NCBI GenBank assembly: GCA_028583605.1
Contig: CM053326.1
Location: 20,426,536 to 20,490,535 of the forward strand
Direction of reading: 5' to 3'
Origin: Dastarcus helophoroides
Taxonomy: Eukaryota; Arthropoda; Insecta; Coleoptera; Bothrideridae
Length of the DNA stretch: 64,000 nt
Shown here: piece by piece, positions 36,402-48,275 of the stretch
How positions within the stretch are numbered: position 1 is the stretch's first letter
Layout of the letters: every line of letters starts with the position of its first letter
Translations under genes and position numbers: made by a program
Notes under the pieces: model-generated
What the model was told of the DNA's origin: nothing
The model's database searches: none
Seen by the model: only the letters and a program-made list of their open reading frames with translations

Positions 36402-36588
36402 CTTCGACACCTTCCTGCGCCAACACAACTTCTCTGTTGCTAGAAAGTCCTCCGAAATGGGGCATAGCAGCGAGGTATGCTTCCAGGCAACACAGAAAGA
36501 TAGCGGGACGTGCCACATTCCAAGGACAAGTTTACAATTTTTTGGAACGTCCTGACAACTGGAAATGCTTCGTGTACCACATCGTAGT
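36402..36588 (+). CDS. KCNQ (Kv7) potassium channel, exon A3: pre-S1 segment, first alternative
   Basis: Voltage-gated potassium channels of the Kv7/KCNQ family set resting potential at the plasma membrane. This exon encodes the cytosolic stretch up to the start of helix S1. It has 187 bases: two finishing a codon, 61 codons, two left over. The end reads [19 protein letters not shown] followed by IV and two bases of the next codon, then the donor GT|GTAAGTACC. Family knowledge: the block YNFLERP..WKCFVYH is the conserved entry to S1 of KCNQ1-type channels, and an intron in the same phase follows that block in the vertebrate KCNQ1 gene. Upstream residues are basic ([13 protein letters not shown]), as is usual before this block. 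Helices S1-S6, the pore and the C-terminal calmodulin and assembly domains are not in the window. With exons A1 and A2 the N-terminus would have about 110 residues. Confidence 0.9.
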
Positions 36589-36689
36589 GTAAGTACCATA
36601 TCTACTCCCAGCATATAACTCAAAGAGCAATGATCGCTTTCTTTGTTTCTATTATACAGTGTGTTAATTAAAACTTCCCACTCTTTTTT
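36589..36689. other. Start of the intron after exon A3
   Basis: Consensus donor GTAAGTACC at 36589, then ordinary AT-rich sequence. Confidence 0.5.
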
Positions 36690-36960
36690 TATATTCAATC
36701 CGCCCGCAAAGGTTAACCCTATTGTGCCTTCAAAGCACCGCGACTAGGATGCGGAAACAAGGATATATGACGATGAATCGCCTTCTTAAGCAAGGCTAGG
36801 TTGTAATTTTTGAGGAAACTTCCGTTCGGTAACGAGTTCTATAGCTTGGAAAATATCGGAACTAAAACAACTTGAGACACGTCGAAGGTGACAGATGGTG
36901 GTTTTGGTGTCTTTAAATGGCACCTTCATTTCAAGGCATTTTCAATTCTGCTCACGCGAC
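36690..36960 (-). pseudogene. Second fragment of the non-LTR retrotransposon 3' region
   Basis: About 36690-36860 matches 12055-12220 in the same orientation. Shared words include TATTCAATCC / TTCAATCCAC, GTTGTAATTTTTG(A/G)GG, TTCGGTAACGA and AGCTTGG. On the - strand it covers the same RLWNSLP-type tail, here with frame breaks and a small insertion (about 36766-36780). It is a 5'-truncated, dead LINE copy. Confidence 0.65.
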
Positions 36961-39160
36961 ATGCGACTTTTTAAATTTAGGATTTTTTCTTTTGGTTTCA
37001 TTTTAATTTCGATACTTTCCAAGTAAAAACTTTTAAATGGCCCATGTATACGTCACCGAGGGTGCGGCATATTTTTTTGCTTTAGCAGAGTTCCCTAATA
37101 ACAGCAGCTACATGTGTCGCTTTCGCAAAGTAAAAAAAAATCATAAAAATAATAAATTTGGGGGCGATTCTATTTATTCCAGAATAAAATTATAGAGCTA
37201 TGTTGGAAGTTTGTCGAAATATGTTATCAAAAGGATTAAAAAATGATTCCGTCTGTTTGGAATATTTTAAAAGTTTTTCAGAAAGTAGAGTTGACGAGTT
37301 GACAAAGTTAGGGCTGAAAGAGTCTAGATTTGTGTCATATTTATGCAGATGTTATTTCCAATGAATGGTTTCCGCTTATTTGTAAATAGAGCGCGACTGT
37401 TAACATTTTTCGGTGTACTTGTATTTTGCTTTGAACGCAACAGCCCCATTTTGTTCCATTGCCCAGAAGATCCTCATTATCGCGTGGCATTGTCGGAAAC
37501 AAAGCTCTGGCGAATTTGGGCAAATTACACCAGTCAACAATGGGGCGAATAACAAAGAGAGAAGTTTGAAATGTACATATAAACTCGATGCGACGAAGTC
37601 AAGACGCTGCTAAACACGATTACGGAGCAATTCATCTTCTTAATGTCAACCTTAGCAAAACACAATTTCTACAACAGAAACGGGCGCGCACCGCCTCGCC
37701 CCAATTTCAAACGGGCTATAAAAATGTCCTTCTTTAATCCTTTTCTCGGTAAGTGTTCGGGGAAGATTCTCGGAATAATATTGTGGAAATCCTCCACGCA
37801 GTGTGATTGTTGCTTTAATGAAATGGAGCCAATTCGTAGTTAACAAAAGGCAGGAACAATATTTTCTGAGGGATTTACGAGAATGGGGAAGACCGCAATT
37901 AAATTGAAGCTTGTCTTTAGTGAAATATCGCGTAAAGGCATCAAAGTTGAGTAACTGGGACTTTACTTATTCAGGATTGTTTTTAGAACTTTCAAAGGGA
38001 GGGTAACCAAAATTTTTGAGTGCTTTATTCTTATTCTGCGAATTCCTTCAGCCAGTTAGGGCATGTTTGGAATTATAATAAATTGATGTTCATAAAACCT
38101 GTAAAGCTTCGAAATCTGTGTATTTTAAGAAACATCTGCTTCCTTTATTGACAAAATTTGGCTTTTATTAAATATATGTACAATAAAAAGCAGCGATTCT
38201 TTTGTTTTGCCTCACTCGGCTCATTCCTAAAAAAAAATAAAAAAAAATTTAGTAAACATTTTGTAACCTAATATCTAACTTGTTGGTAATAGAAATTAGA
38301 AACTGAAACTAGATTTTTGGCTGAAATCGAAATCGACCAAAACCACCAACACTCATTTAAACCTACAGCCAGGTTATGTACGATGTAACTAAGGTACAAA
38401 GATGACTAATACTATATTAGACATAACTTTCATTCTTGATCGTGAAATGTATGTAGGTAATTCTCTACTAACTGAAAAATTCTCTACAAAACGCTGTTTA
38501 AACATTGTTTTTTATATCGTAAATGATATCTTTAAATTCGTATTATTAACGTTTCATTTTATGTAAAACCGGGGGTCTAAATGTCACAAGTAACATTTGG
38601 TGCCATTTTCAAAATAACAGGGGACTGTTATCTTCTCATTCTTCAAGGGGAACTTTGCTTTCCTAGCTTCCATGGAAAACTGGTTTACATTGAAAATATC
38701 CCTTAGCAAATTTTTGAGTGGTGGTGGTTAAGGTTTAAGTGAAGTCTCCAGTCTCCCGTCAATGCAATGTTACGCATAATTTTGTGGTGTTCGATTATGG
38801 AAAAACTTTAGGCACGCTTTGCATAGAAACACGTGTCCAAGTCCGCTCATCAGAGAGTCTTGTCAATAGAGGTTGACTTTCCACACTTTCTATTATACAA
38901 TTCCGGACTAGAAAAATTGTCGACTTAATAGAGATGTCCATTCATTGGAGATGTCGATTATGGGAGATTATATGTACTATAATAGGTGATGCTATGCAAC
39001 ACACAATACATGAGTGAAAGTTACAACTATAAGTAACCTTTGTAACCTTAGTTACATCGAAAATAACATGATCGTAATTCACTATAATCATTTTAGTATC
39101 CCTGAAATTATTACGTAAATAAATAAATGACATTAGCATGTATATAATGTAATAATATTA
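36961..39160. other. Single-copy intron islands
   Basis: 37340-37860 is less AT-rich. It includes a + strand stretch open from an ATG at 37643 (NGRAPPRPNFKRAIKMSFFN) running into a good donor TTCTCG|GTAAGTG at about 37748. This could be an alternative first exon, but no homology, acceptor or phase partner supports it. 38940-39160 holds an ordinary AT-rich stretch. No transposon ends are seen. Confidence 0.35.
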
Positions 39161-39377
39161 TCAAAATTATATAACTAGAATGAAAGAAACATATACCAAA
39201 GCAATTAAAGAACATCCGCAGCGAAAAACTGAAACTTCATAAAATAATACAAAACGGATGAGAGAATATGGGGCAAACATGTAATCAGTAAATAGACGAA
39301 GGTAAAATAAACCAAAGCAGCTGAAGACCATTCGCAACTTAATGCTCCAAATAGCGATGAGGTTTCCGCCAGCGCGG
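39161..39377. other. Sequence next to a CpG-rich island
   Basis: Nothing recognised. Confidence 0.3.
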
Positions 39378-39509
39378 TCAATCTGTATCCATTTGGATAC
39401 TCCGGCATCTTCCGGCATTAGGGGGTGCAAAGTTTGTATTCCGCGAACTTTGGCAAACTGCAACGGACACAAACAAAAGAACGGCTATTAACCAATGGCA
39501 CAATTCCAT
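39378..39509 (-). CDS. Possible short secreted peptide or first coding exon (uncertain)
   Basis: On the - strand an ATG at 39509 opens MELCHWLIAVLLFVSVAVCQ, a plausible signal peptide (short n-region, hydrophobic core, small residues before a possible cut at VCQ|S). About 23 residues follow (NFAPPNAGRCRSIQ) to a stop at 39378. The total of 43 residues is short for a protein, so it may be the first coding exon of a nested gene, but I find no good donor before the stop. A pyrimidine-rich AG inside the frame (GTCCGTTGCAG, 39463-39453) argues for other exon limits. I do not recognise the product. Confidence 0.25.
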   Translation of the reverse strand: MELCHWLIAVLLFVSVAVCQSSRNTNFAPPNAGRCRSIQMDTD

Positions 39510-39800
39510 CAGGAGAATCGACCTACCTGATCCTAGTCGGCTTTGAGCAAGATCGATGCCACGGCGTGAGCGAGTTTCGCCAGAGAACGTCTGCGTGAAC
39601 AACAGTTGGTTTACGGACGCCGATGCGAAACGGACGGACGCGTCACGACGCCGACGAAGCAACACATTTATCATAAAACGCTGTCGCCGCTCTCGTAAGG
39701 CGAATCGATTCACATTTACCATCGATATGTTAAATTGACAGTGATAATGGTGATTCGGCGGGTCGAAAGCTTCGGCTACAATCGCGAAAAATTCATATGG
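39510..39800 (-). promoter_or_regulatory. CpG-rich island, candidate 5' leader/promoter region
   Basis: 39540-39740 is the most CpG-rich stretch of the window (GACGCGTCACGACGCCGACG, CGCTGTCGCCGCTCTCG), in sharp contrast to the surroundings. Donor-like sites exist on both strands (CAG|GTAGGTCG on -, ending near 39529; CTCTC|GTAAGGC on +, near 39694), so either strand could carry a leader exon. A transcription start cannot be placed from sequence alone. The 143-codon open frame on the - strand over this island is Arg-rich and most likely just lacks stops. Confidence 0.35.
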
Positions 39801-40540
39801 GGTATACATCTACTACTATAATTTTTTTTTACTTTAAAATACTGGGTCTCACTTTTGAATCTTTTTTTCTACTGATATATGAATGCAACAATGTATATGT
39901 TTGTTTTGTCCGTGTGTAAGCATGTCAGTGAACTGATTTTGACAAAAATTAGTAAAAATATTTCCAAAATTTCGACGAGAATTAGTAAAAATGTTTCTGA
40001 GGTAGAGCATTTAAGTCAGACACACAAATTTCCAAAGTACTCCTTTTTAATAAATAAACGGGAGAGTGTTTGTTTATGCGTTTGTTATTATTTCACAACT
40101 AAACAAGTGAACTGAGTTTTACAAAAATTGGTATGGAGGTTTCTTGAATCCCTACAAAGCAAATAAGCTGCTTTTCATAAAACTGCACTCGACGTAAAGT
40201 ATTTAATCCAGAGGCAATCAAAGTGAACGTTATTATTTGTAATCACATTTTTCAGAATATAGTTCTTACAATGACTTGTGATTTTTTATTTATTTCGTTT
40301 CATTTGTTGTTTAAGTTGTCAACAGATTCTGATGAGGAAAACTCAAAAAATCCTAATACTGACGCAAAGTCGATGGTGAACTCTAACGAGATGTTTCCGT
40401 CTAAACTGAAAGCAAGAAATCGTGCGGAAAATTTCATAATTAAACCTATTTTCTTTTTTATTCTTATATATTCTTATTATTTTAGCAGCATGTTCTTATA
40501 AAGAGTATTTCCGATTAAAATGAGTCAAACGCAGGTTTGG
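39801..40540. other. Intron sequence
   Basis: AT-rich, without recognised genes. The frames 39879-40115 and 40223-40501 have no domain and no splice support. Confidence 0.35.
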
Positions 40541-43500
40541 GCTTTTTTTTTCGAAACTTCGTTCAACATTTAAACCCAAAAATATCGATATTTCGAGAAA
40601 AAAAGTCGAAATTTTCTGAAAAAAATCAGCATTTAACAAAAATAATAATATTTTACGTGTGCAGTCAAAATTTTAGAAAAAAAAATTGGAATTTCGAAAT
40701 AAAGTCAAAAAGTTAAATTAAAATGAAAATTTATACTAAAAGTGATTTCGATTTAAAAGACAAATTTTAGGAAAAAAATTGTAATTTCGAGAAAAAGTCA
40801 AAAAGTTAAGAAATTGCAAGTTTTTTTTATATTTAAAATTTTTATCCAAATTCCAGCTTTTTTTCTGAAAAATTTTTTAAAGAATTTTCGAGCTTATTAT
40901 CGTAATGTCAACCTCTTTGGAAAATTCAAATCTTTTTTAAAACTATTTTTATAACCATTTTAATTTTTTGACGATTTTCTCAGATTTTTAATAAACGTTT
41001 TGATTTATTTCCCTTCCATAATTTCAAGTTTTTCTTCAAATTTGGTTTTTTTCCTAATAAAATTATTTGGAAACATTTCCAGCTTTTTAGATTTTTTCCC
41101 AATTTAAACCTTTTTATCAAAATATCAACTTTACTGTATTTGTTTTTCAATTTCGAGTGATTCTCAATCTTTCGACTTTTATTTAACGAATTTAAATGTT
41201 CCTTTCCTTAACAACATGTTCAAAAATTGGTTTTTCGTGACATTTAAAGTCTTTCTCGAAATTTTAAGTTTTACAGCTTTTTTTTTAAGTTTTGACTCAT
41301 CTTTAAAATTTCAACTATATTTTACTCGGAATATCTATTAATAAAAATTTTAAAATTCTTTCCTAAAATTTCGACGTATTTTTTGAAAGGATTTTCGTTT
41401 ACAATTGTCTTGTTATTTACACAAAATCTCTTTTCCCAAAAATATGTTGAAGAAACCCAAAATTTTTCTCGAAATTTAAATTTTGGTTCAAAAAATTCTG
41501 AAGAAACAGTTCGTTTCTACAAGAAAGTCGTAACCGAAAAAGCAAATTTTAAAACTAGGTCGAGATTTTGAGGCAAAATTCAAAATTTTTCTCTAATTTT
41601 TTGAAGACAGAATGATCAAAACATGTTGATTTTTGCAAGAAAGTTAAAATTACCAAAAAAGTCAAGGAAAATTCGAAATTTAAAAAAATGTCCAATTAGG
41701 TAAAAGACAAAAAAAAAAGTCGAAATTTTAAAGCTGTTGGGAAAATGAAAAGTTTTAATAAAAATGGTAATTTGAAAAAAGTGAAAACACTGAAATGTCA
41801 AATTTATTAAAAAGACAAAATTTACAAAAAGTCAAATCTTTTACATTTTCTTGAAATTTTAATGCTTTTGTTATTTTTACAAAAATCGATTTTTTACGAA
41901 ATTAAATACCTAAAATTTTCCAAAAAAATAATTCAAAAAAAAGGGAAAATTTTCTAATAAAAAATCGAAATATTTTAAAAAGGACGAAATCTTTAGAAAA
42001 AATTGCAAATTACATAAAAAGTCAATATTTTCCAAAAAAAAATATCAGAAAAATAAAACATCCAAATGTTGAAAAAAACAGTTGAAATTTTTAAAAATAT
42101 GGATTTAAAAAAAAAGGAAATTTTTGAAAACTCGAATTTATTAAAAAGGTAAAATTTACAAAAAATCAAAATTTTGACTTTTTGTTGAAGTGTTGATGTT
42201 TTTTGTTACTTTTAAAAGATTCAATTTTTTACAAAATTAAAAAATATATGAAATTTTTCAAAAAAATTATTCAAAAAAAAGGGAAACATTTTCTAATAAA
42301 AAATCGAAATATTTCAAAAATAACGAAATATTTAGAAAAATTGCAAATTGTTGAGAAAGAAACTGAAATTTTTAAAAATATCGATTTAAAAAAAAACGAA
42401 ATTTTCGAAAAGTCTACATTTTTAGAAAGTCAAAATTAAAAACCTAAAATTTAAAAATAGAAAAAAAAACTCGAAATTTTGAGGTCTCAAAATTGGGGAA
42501 AACAGAAATGTTGATAAAAACGGGAATTTGAAAAAAGAAAATAATTTGAAATGCCCAATATTTTTAAAAAGGCGAAATTGAGAACAGGTAAAAATTTTGA
42601 CTTCTTCACGGATTTCTGACATTTCTTTAACTTTTTTTGAAAAATAGAGTCGAAATCGTTAAAACGTCGAAATTTAAAAAATAAATTAAATTGTTAAAAA
42701 GATCTATTTGAAAATAAAAATTTGCGAAGTCTAAATTTTAAAAAATTCGAAATCAAAAACTTTTAATTTAAAAATGGTGAAAATTTCGAAATTTTGAGCT
42801 CACAAAATTGGGAAAAGCAAACATGTTGATAAAAATGGGAATTTGAAAGAAGAAATTTTGAAATGTACATTATTTTAAAAATGGCAAAATTGACAAAAAG
42901 GTAAACATTTTGACTTTTTCCCAAATTTTTGACATTTCTCCAACTTTTTAAAAATTCGATTTCCTATTTACCTTATAATTTAAATAGAATTACTGTCATG
43001 TAAAAAGGTCAACATTTTCAAAAAAAATAATCAAAAATTTGAAAAGAAAAGTCGAAATTCTTAAAAAGGAGAGTCTTTTTTAAAGTCAGGTCGAAATTTT
43101 GAAAAAAAATAGAGTTGAAATGGTTAAAACGTCGAAATTTCAAAAATCCCAAGATTAAAAAAAGTGAAAAGTTTAAAATGGCGAAATTTTTTAAGGAAAT
43201 CAAAATTTATAAAAAATTGAAATTCTGAAAAAAGTCGAAACTTGAATTTAAAATTTTGAGAAAATCTCAATTTTTTTTAAAAGTTAAAAACTTCTCAAGA
43301 TTTTGACCTTTTTTTTCGAAATTTTGACTCTTTAATTTTTTAAAAATTCGATTCTTTTATAAAAAAATAAAAAAATGGATACTTTGAGAAAAATTCGATA
43401 ATTTGAGAGTCGAAATTTTCAAAATATAATTTAACATTTAATAAAAATAAAAATAAGTCAAATTTTAAGATGAATTCAAAGTTTTGTAAAAATTTCTGAA

Positions 43501-44350
43501 AAATGCGAAAATTTTGGAAAAAATTGAAAAAGTTTTGAAATAAGTCGAAATTTCCAAAAAAAATTGCCAGAGATGGTCTCATATGTCGACATTTCTTAAA
43601 AACTCTACATTTTAAGTTTTCGAAATTTGCCAAAAAGGTCCAATTTTTTAAAAAATAGTTAACATTTTTTAAAAAACTCTAAATTTTAAGAAAGGTCAAG
43701 ATTTTTAATTAGCTGCAATTTTCAAAGAAAGTCAAAATTCTCAAAAAAAAGGACAACATTCTTGGAAAAATTGAATGTTACGTGAAAAAATCGCTGCGCG
43801 ATAAACTAAAGCTTTAAATTGCGCGTCAGCTTCAACGTGTTAAAGTTAGGTCTTGAGATTTCAGCTTTTACTTAAATAAAAATGGTTAAAACTGAAATTT
43901 CGTATTTTTTCTCGAAGCTTTTAGAGATTTAAAAATTTCGAAATTCTTTGCAGTTTCAGTTTTTTCTAGCAACTTCGACTTTAATCCCCAGATCACAACA
44001 TTTTGGATCAAAAGTTGAAATTTGTAGACTAAATTCGGAATCTAAAAAAAATTTTAAAGCCTTTAAATTTTAATATCACTCACGACCCTTTGGAATCTAG
44101 AATTTTGACTTTTCAATCAAAGTTTTAATAAAAATATTGAAACTCGTTTGTTTCCAAATTTTCACATAAACTAAAATTGCTAAATATGTCCAAAATTGTG
44201 AGTTTTGGATATTTTTGTTAACGTTTCAAATTTCAGATCAACATTTTTAGGAAAAATTAAATCTCTAGAGACCGACCTCAGAATTACAAAATGCAGAATT
44301 TTTCTAAATTATGAGTTTATTTATCGATTTTTTTAACTGGATTACATAAT
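40541..44350. repeat. Long degenerate AT-rich repeat field with 315-340 bp periodicity
   Basis: The orientation changes along the field: TTTTTCAAA/TTTCGAC words at about 40830-41400, then AAAGTCGAAATTTT words from about 41580 to 43800, then mixed. Longer units repeat: AATTCAAAAAAAAGGGAAA at 41930 and 42266 (336 apart); GAAAAC/GCA..ATGTTGATAAAAA(C/T)GGGAATTTGAAA at about 42498 and 42815 (317 apart), with a weaker match near 41745. Frames up to 97 codons inside it are Lys/Phe/Ile-rich and not genes. Confidence 0.65.
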
Positions 44351-45050
44351 CGTGTGATAGGTGGAAATTTTGATTTTCTCGTTGACATATGAGTGAGCAA
44401 TGTAATCTCGTAAAGCAATATTATATTATTTTAGTTTAATCACCCCGTACAGTTAAATGAATAAGCTCATAAGATAATCATTCACGTTACGTTTGGTCTC
44501 AATAAGTTCAGAGAGATAATGCGTCCCAGGGGAATTTTGCATGCCACGTTAATTAATTTCAATCCAATTATTCCATATAATAGGGGCACAAAAGCACGAA
44601 AAGTATGGACAATCATTATTAATAATTTTTTACTTGCACAATAATTTGCCGTGAAATACGAGAGCTTGCATTAAATATCTGCCATGAACAACATTAGTTA
44701 TCCCTTTTATTCCATCAACCGCCTCGGATAAGAGCAAAACCTAAAGGGAATTTTTAATGGAATGTAATAAAAAATCCTCTTTGATCAGACGTTTTATCCA
44801 GCATGTATATGATGTAAACCGAAACAGAGTCAAACAAGTCACTTTAGGGCAAAAACTGGTCCTTGTTCTCTAAAAAGAATCAATCTGTGTTTACCCACTG
44901 ATTCTCTGAAAGGGGGGCGCAGATGTCAAATGACAAACGCAACGTTACCACAACGAAATCGTGTGCTTACATTTTTAATTTTCTTTACAAAATTTTGACA
45001 TTGATGTCTTGTCAACATAACACACCAGACTTTTCCTGAACCAGTATCTA
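44351..45050. other. Single-copy island, possible conserved non-coding DNA
   Basis: After 3.8 kb of low-complexity repeat the sequence becomes complex, with balanced words and no internal repetition. It lies upstream of the possible module B first exon and could hold regulatory sites, but I identify none. Confidence 0.35.
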
Positions 45051-45222
45051 TTGATCAATTACAGTTTGTATTTGTTCTCCCCCAGTAGATGTATACCTCT
45101 ACCCTTTCTATCGCCGAACATAAAGTGTAAAAAATGCGGTCGCAATCGCAAAATCCAAGAACCAATACAGCCCTATCCACTTGTAATAGTACCATCGTCT
45201 AATGGTTTTACGCCGACCATGA

Positions 45223-45440
45223 GGCGGTGTGAAAGAGGATGAGGAAGTCCAAGGGGGCCTGCAGGCCGTCGAAGATCAAATGCTGTCTTTAGTGATGCTA
45301 GGCGATATGAACAGGTCGGAGCAGGAAGTTCTATTTCGTACGTCCAGAAAACTGAGCCTGGTGCCTGCCACGCACCAAAACCACGCACACGGAACGCTGC
45401 TGGATGTCGCCGAGGCTGGTCGCAGGTTCTCATGTGGCAG
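45223..45440 (+). CDS. Possible first coding exon of KCNQ module B (exon B1)
   Basis: A GC-rich block in an AT-rich region, open on the + strand from 45223 to 45489. From an in-frame ATG at 45280 it reads MLSLVMLGDMNRSEQEVLF and on to HGTLLDVAEAGRRFSCG. Two possible donors (GCAG|GTTCTC after 45425 and GCAG|GTTCGT after 45440) both leave two bases of a codon. That is the phase needed by exon B2 at 51335, which starts with one base. Neither donor is strong, and no clear acceptor precedes the frame (a good pyrimidine-rich AG at about 45087 is followed by stops in this frame), so it would have to be a first exon. The - strand is also open here (45173-45577). No homology recognised. Confidence 0.35.
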
Positions 45441-45489
45441 GTTCGTGCCGGGGTCACCAACATTTGGTTGCGAAGGTCGAAAACGCTAA

Positions 45490-45767
45490 GAAAAACTTTT
45501 TTTAAATAAGTTTCACATGGAACCACGGATGTTATAATGCTGTTGGACAAATGAGTCATTCTTATTGATGTCATCATTAAAATTTGAGTGTTTCTAAATG
45601 TAACACAAAATTTTTTATTTTAATTTACCGATTCCAGTTTGTAAGACATTTAAATTATTATTTAAGTAAATGAAATTGTTTATTTTTGAAAACATTTTTT
45701 TGACACACGACTAAAACGTTAAACATTTAATTCCGTTTATTTCTCTTTCTGAGATAACTATCCCGAC
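45490..45767. other. Intron sequence
   Basis: AT-rich, nothing recognised. Confidence 0.35.
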
Positions 45768-46274
45768 GGTGCGTTTACACTAGATACTTTATTCCGCATA
45801 TTTCTTTCTGACATAAAATATATTTTCTTTTTGGCGTAAGTGTCAACTATCCTGAGAGAAGCTATCTCCTGGCAGCTGTGTGGATAAGTCTTGGATAGCT
45901 TCTCTCAGGATAGTTGACACTTATATCAGAGAAATGTACGGTATAAAGTGTCTAACCTAAACGCATCCTGAGGTAAGTTATCCGCAGCTTATTTACACAG
46001 CTGAGAGTCTTGGATAGCTTCTCTTAGGATAGTTGAGACTTAAATTACATTTCTGTCTTGACACAAAACATATTAAGTGTCAACTACCCCGAGAGAAGCT
46101 TATCGGTGGCTCTCAGCTGTGTAAATAGGTCTCAAATAGCTTCTCTCAGGATAGTTGACACTTATGTCAGAGAGAAATGTACGAAATAAAGTGTTTAGTC
46201 TAAACGAACCTTTAATATGTTTTATATCAGAGAGAAATGTTCGGAATAAAGAGTCTAGTTTAAACGCACCCTGA
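45768..46274. mobile_element. Compound palindromic element with nested inverted repeats
   Basis: Outer ends are inverted: GGTGCGTTTACACTAGATAC at 45769 and, reversed, GGTGCGTTTAAACTAGACTC ending about 46271. Inside, the module AAGTGTCAACTATCC-GAGAGAAGCTATC and its reverse complement GATAGCTTCTCTCAGGATAG-TTGACACTT alternate: forward at 45838 and 46076, reverse at 45893, 46014 and 46136. TCAGAGA(GA)AATGT-CGG(A/T)ATAAAG modules recur at 45924, 46167 and 46227. The whole can fold into several competing hairpins and the module count suggests internal expansion. No coding frame. Terminal motif and size suggest a MITE, superfamily unknown. Confidence 0.7.
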
Positions 46275-46860
46275 GTTATTTAAAATTCTTAAAACGTCAC
46301 CTTATGACATCTGACAAAAATTTTGTGTAATTCAAGATGAGTTAATAAGTATCTAAAAATGAAAAAAAAGTAAATGTTATTAATTGAATTTATGAGAAAT
46401 ATTTTTGCTGAACTGAAATATGTTAATCAAAAGCATTTAAGGAAACTTTTTAAATAACCTAAAATTTGGTTATGTTTTACAAAATTTTGTCAATATCGTA
46501 CCTGTTCCTTTTCAAATATACGTCATAGATGCTCAGGATGTATCAAAAGCTATCGTTTAAGTTCTTGGCGCAAGATCTGATCTTCAATAGATTGAATATT
46601 CCAAAGTCTACGGTTGCGTAGTTTAACAATAATCGGGAAAAATCCAATTTATTTTTATCCTCAATAGACAAGTATTTTAGTCCTAATGTTGACTGAAAAA
46701 AAAAATAATTGGGAAGCTGAATGCAGATAAAAAGCGACAAAATCTATCTTTTAAAAGAGAAGCAAATCAAACCTTGACCAGGCGCTCCTGATGCGTAACA
46801 AATTCTCTTAATGCACCTTTTTTACGATTTTATTGGTCAATGGATACTTATCCTGTATCC
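46275..46860. other. AT-rich intron sequence
   Basis: No gene, repeat end or duplication recognised. Confidence 0.35.
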
Positions 46861-47345
46861 CCGCCCGGTAGACTGGCGAGGGAGAATATTGTCAAACTAA
46901 TCGGAAATTTACGTCTTATTTCACTTTATAGTTATTTGTATTTTCATCCTCTTGAAATTAATGCAAAAATAATTAGCGTCTATTTTATGTTTTTGGTTTT
47001 TTAATCAATCGCTCAGATGACAAATAAAACAGGAATATTAAAAAATGATATAAAAAGTGTGTACTAGTATGGGGAAACTAAAAAATAAATAACGAGGCAT
47101 CCACAAAATTAATATTCAATGCTTAAAACACCACCAGGTGCAGATGATAAAGTAGACTGGCAAGAGAGAATATTGTCAAATTAGTCGACAATTTACGTAA
47201 TATTTCGCTTTATGGTTGTTTGTATTTTCACAGAGTTGAAACTAATACGAAATTAATTGCGTCTACTTTACATTTTTGTTTTTTAAACAACTGGTCTGAT
47301 GAAAAATAAAACGGGAATTTTAGAAAAATGATAATTTTCATTTCA
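46861..47345 (+). repeat. Direct duplication of about 190 bp
   Basis: About 46866-47050 and 47148-47340 are homologous, same orientation, offset near 280. Both start GTAGACTGGC(G/A)AG(G/A)GAGAATATTGTCAAA, continue through AATTTACGT..TATTTC(A/G)CTTTATGGTTGTTTGTATTTTCA-like words, and end GACAAATAAAAC(A/G)GGAAT-type words and AAAATGAT. About 100 bp of unrelated sequence separates them. Confidence 0.75.
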
Positions 47346-47785
47346 GGAAATTTTCAAATTTTTTTCTTGAAATTCGTTTTTCTTGTCACAATTCATTTAT
47401 TTTCTTAAACTTTTTTTGAAACCCACAGAAATATATTTTCTGAAAATTTCACCTTTTTTCTAGAAACGTAAAACTTATGTCAAATTAAAATAAAAACGTA
47501 ATAATTATAATAAAATTTTGCAAATTGTCTAACTTGGTATATTGTCTAAATTCGTCTTTTTCTATAATGTTGGAGAAGATACAATTTGGATAAAAGTTTC
47601 CTTTGAAGCTTTCAGAAGAATACTATTTGGAAATTTCAACTTTTTTCTCGAAATATTAACAATCCAGAGTCAAAATTTTTAAGATTCTTGAATTTTCTTT
47701 GACCATCCTATCTGCCTATGGCCATAATTGCTTAAAATTCAATTCGTGAAAAAATGGCAATCTACAAGAAGATAATTTCGAGCGT
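47346..47785 (+). repeat. Degenerate AT-rich repeat field
   Basis: TTTTTCTCGAAAT-type words; no gene. Confidence 0.5.
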
Positions 47786-47965
47786 ATTTAAATTAGGGAT
47801 GTTATGGAGCCCCGTAACCGTAACCGTAACCGAAACTATCGGATATCTAAAATAAAAAAATATCCGAATCCACAACCGAAATCGATATGGAGTTTCGGAT
47901 AATTTCGGATATTATTTGAAATAATTTTGCTGTTTTCAGTCGACGACTATTTTTTTTTCGAACTA

Positions 47966-48275
47966 AAATTATGAGAGAAACTAGTTGGTATGTCATTTGA
48001 TCTTACTCACTATTGCCACGGCTACTAACTACCTTCTTTAACATGTTAAAAAATTGATCTTCTTCACTTCAGGTTTTAGGCATTATTGCCTGTTAGGATT
48101 TTTTTAGAAATTGCTAACTGAAATTATGAGACAAACTAGTTGGTATGTCATTTGACCTTACTGACTATTGCCGCCGCCACTAACTACCTTCTTTAACATG
48201 TTAAAAAATTGATCTTCTTCACTTCAGGTTTTAGGCGTTATTGCCTGTTACGATTTGTTTAGAAATTGCGTTTTT
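47966..48275 (+). repeat. Tandem duplication, 155-bp unit, two copies
   Basis: AAATTATGAGA(G/C)AAACTAGTTGG starts the units at 47966 and 48121. The full unit, including ACTACCTTCTTTAACATG and GATCTTCTTCACTTCAGG, is repeated with few changes, so this duplication is more recent than the surrounding AT-rich fields. It is specific to this transposon interior. Confidence 0.85.

Noticed and set aside
36393..36698. 101-codon frame on the - strand
   Set aside because: Shadow of the KCNQ exon on the + strand.
37643..37750. Possible exon with a good donor at 37748
   Set aside because: No acceptor, phase partner or homology; kept only as a note in the region description.
39378..39809. 143-codon open frame on the - strand
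   Set aside because: The part before the ATG at 39509 is Arg-rich and caused by CpG-rich sequence without stops; only the last 43 codons look protein-like.
45173..45577. 134-codon open frame on the - strand
   Set aside because: It overlaps the + strand candidate exon; no recognisable domain or splice pattern. GC-rich sequence often stays open on both strands.
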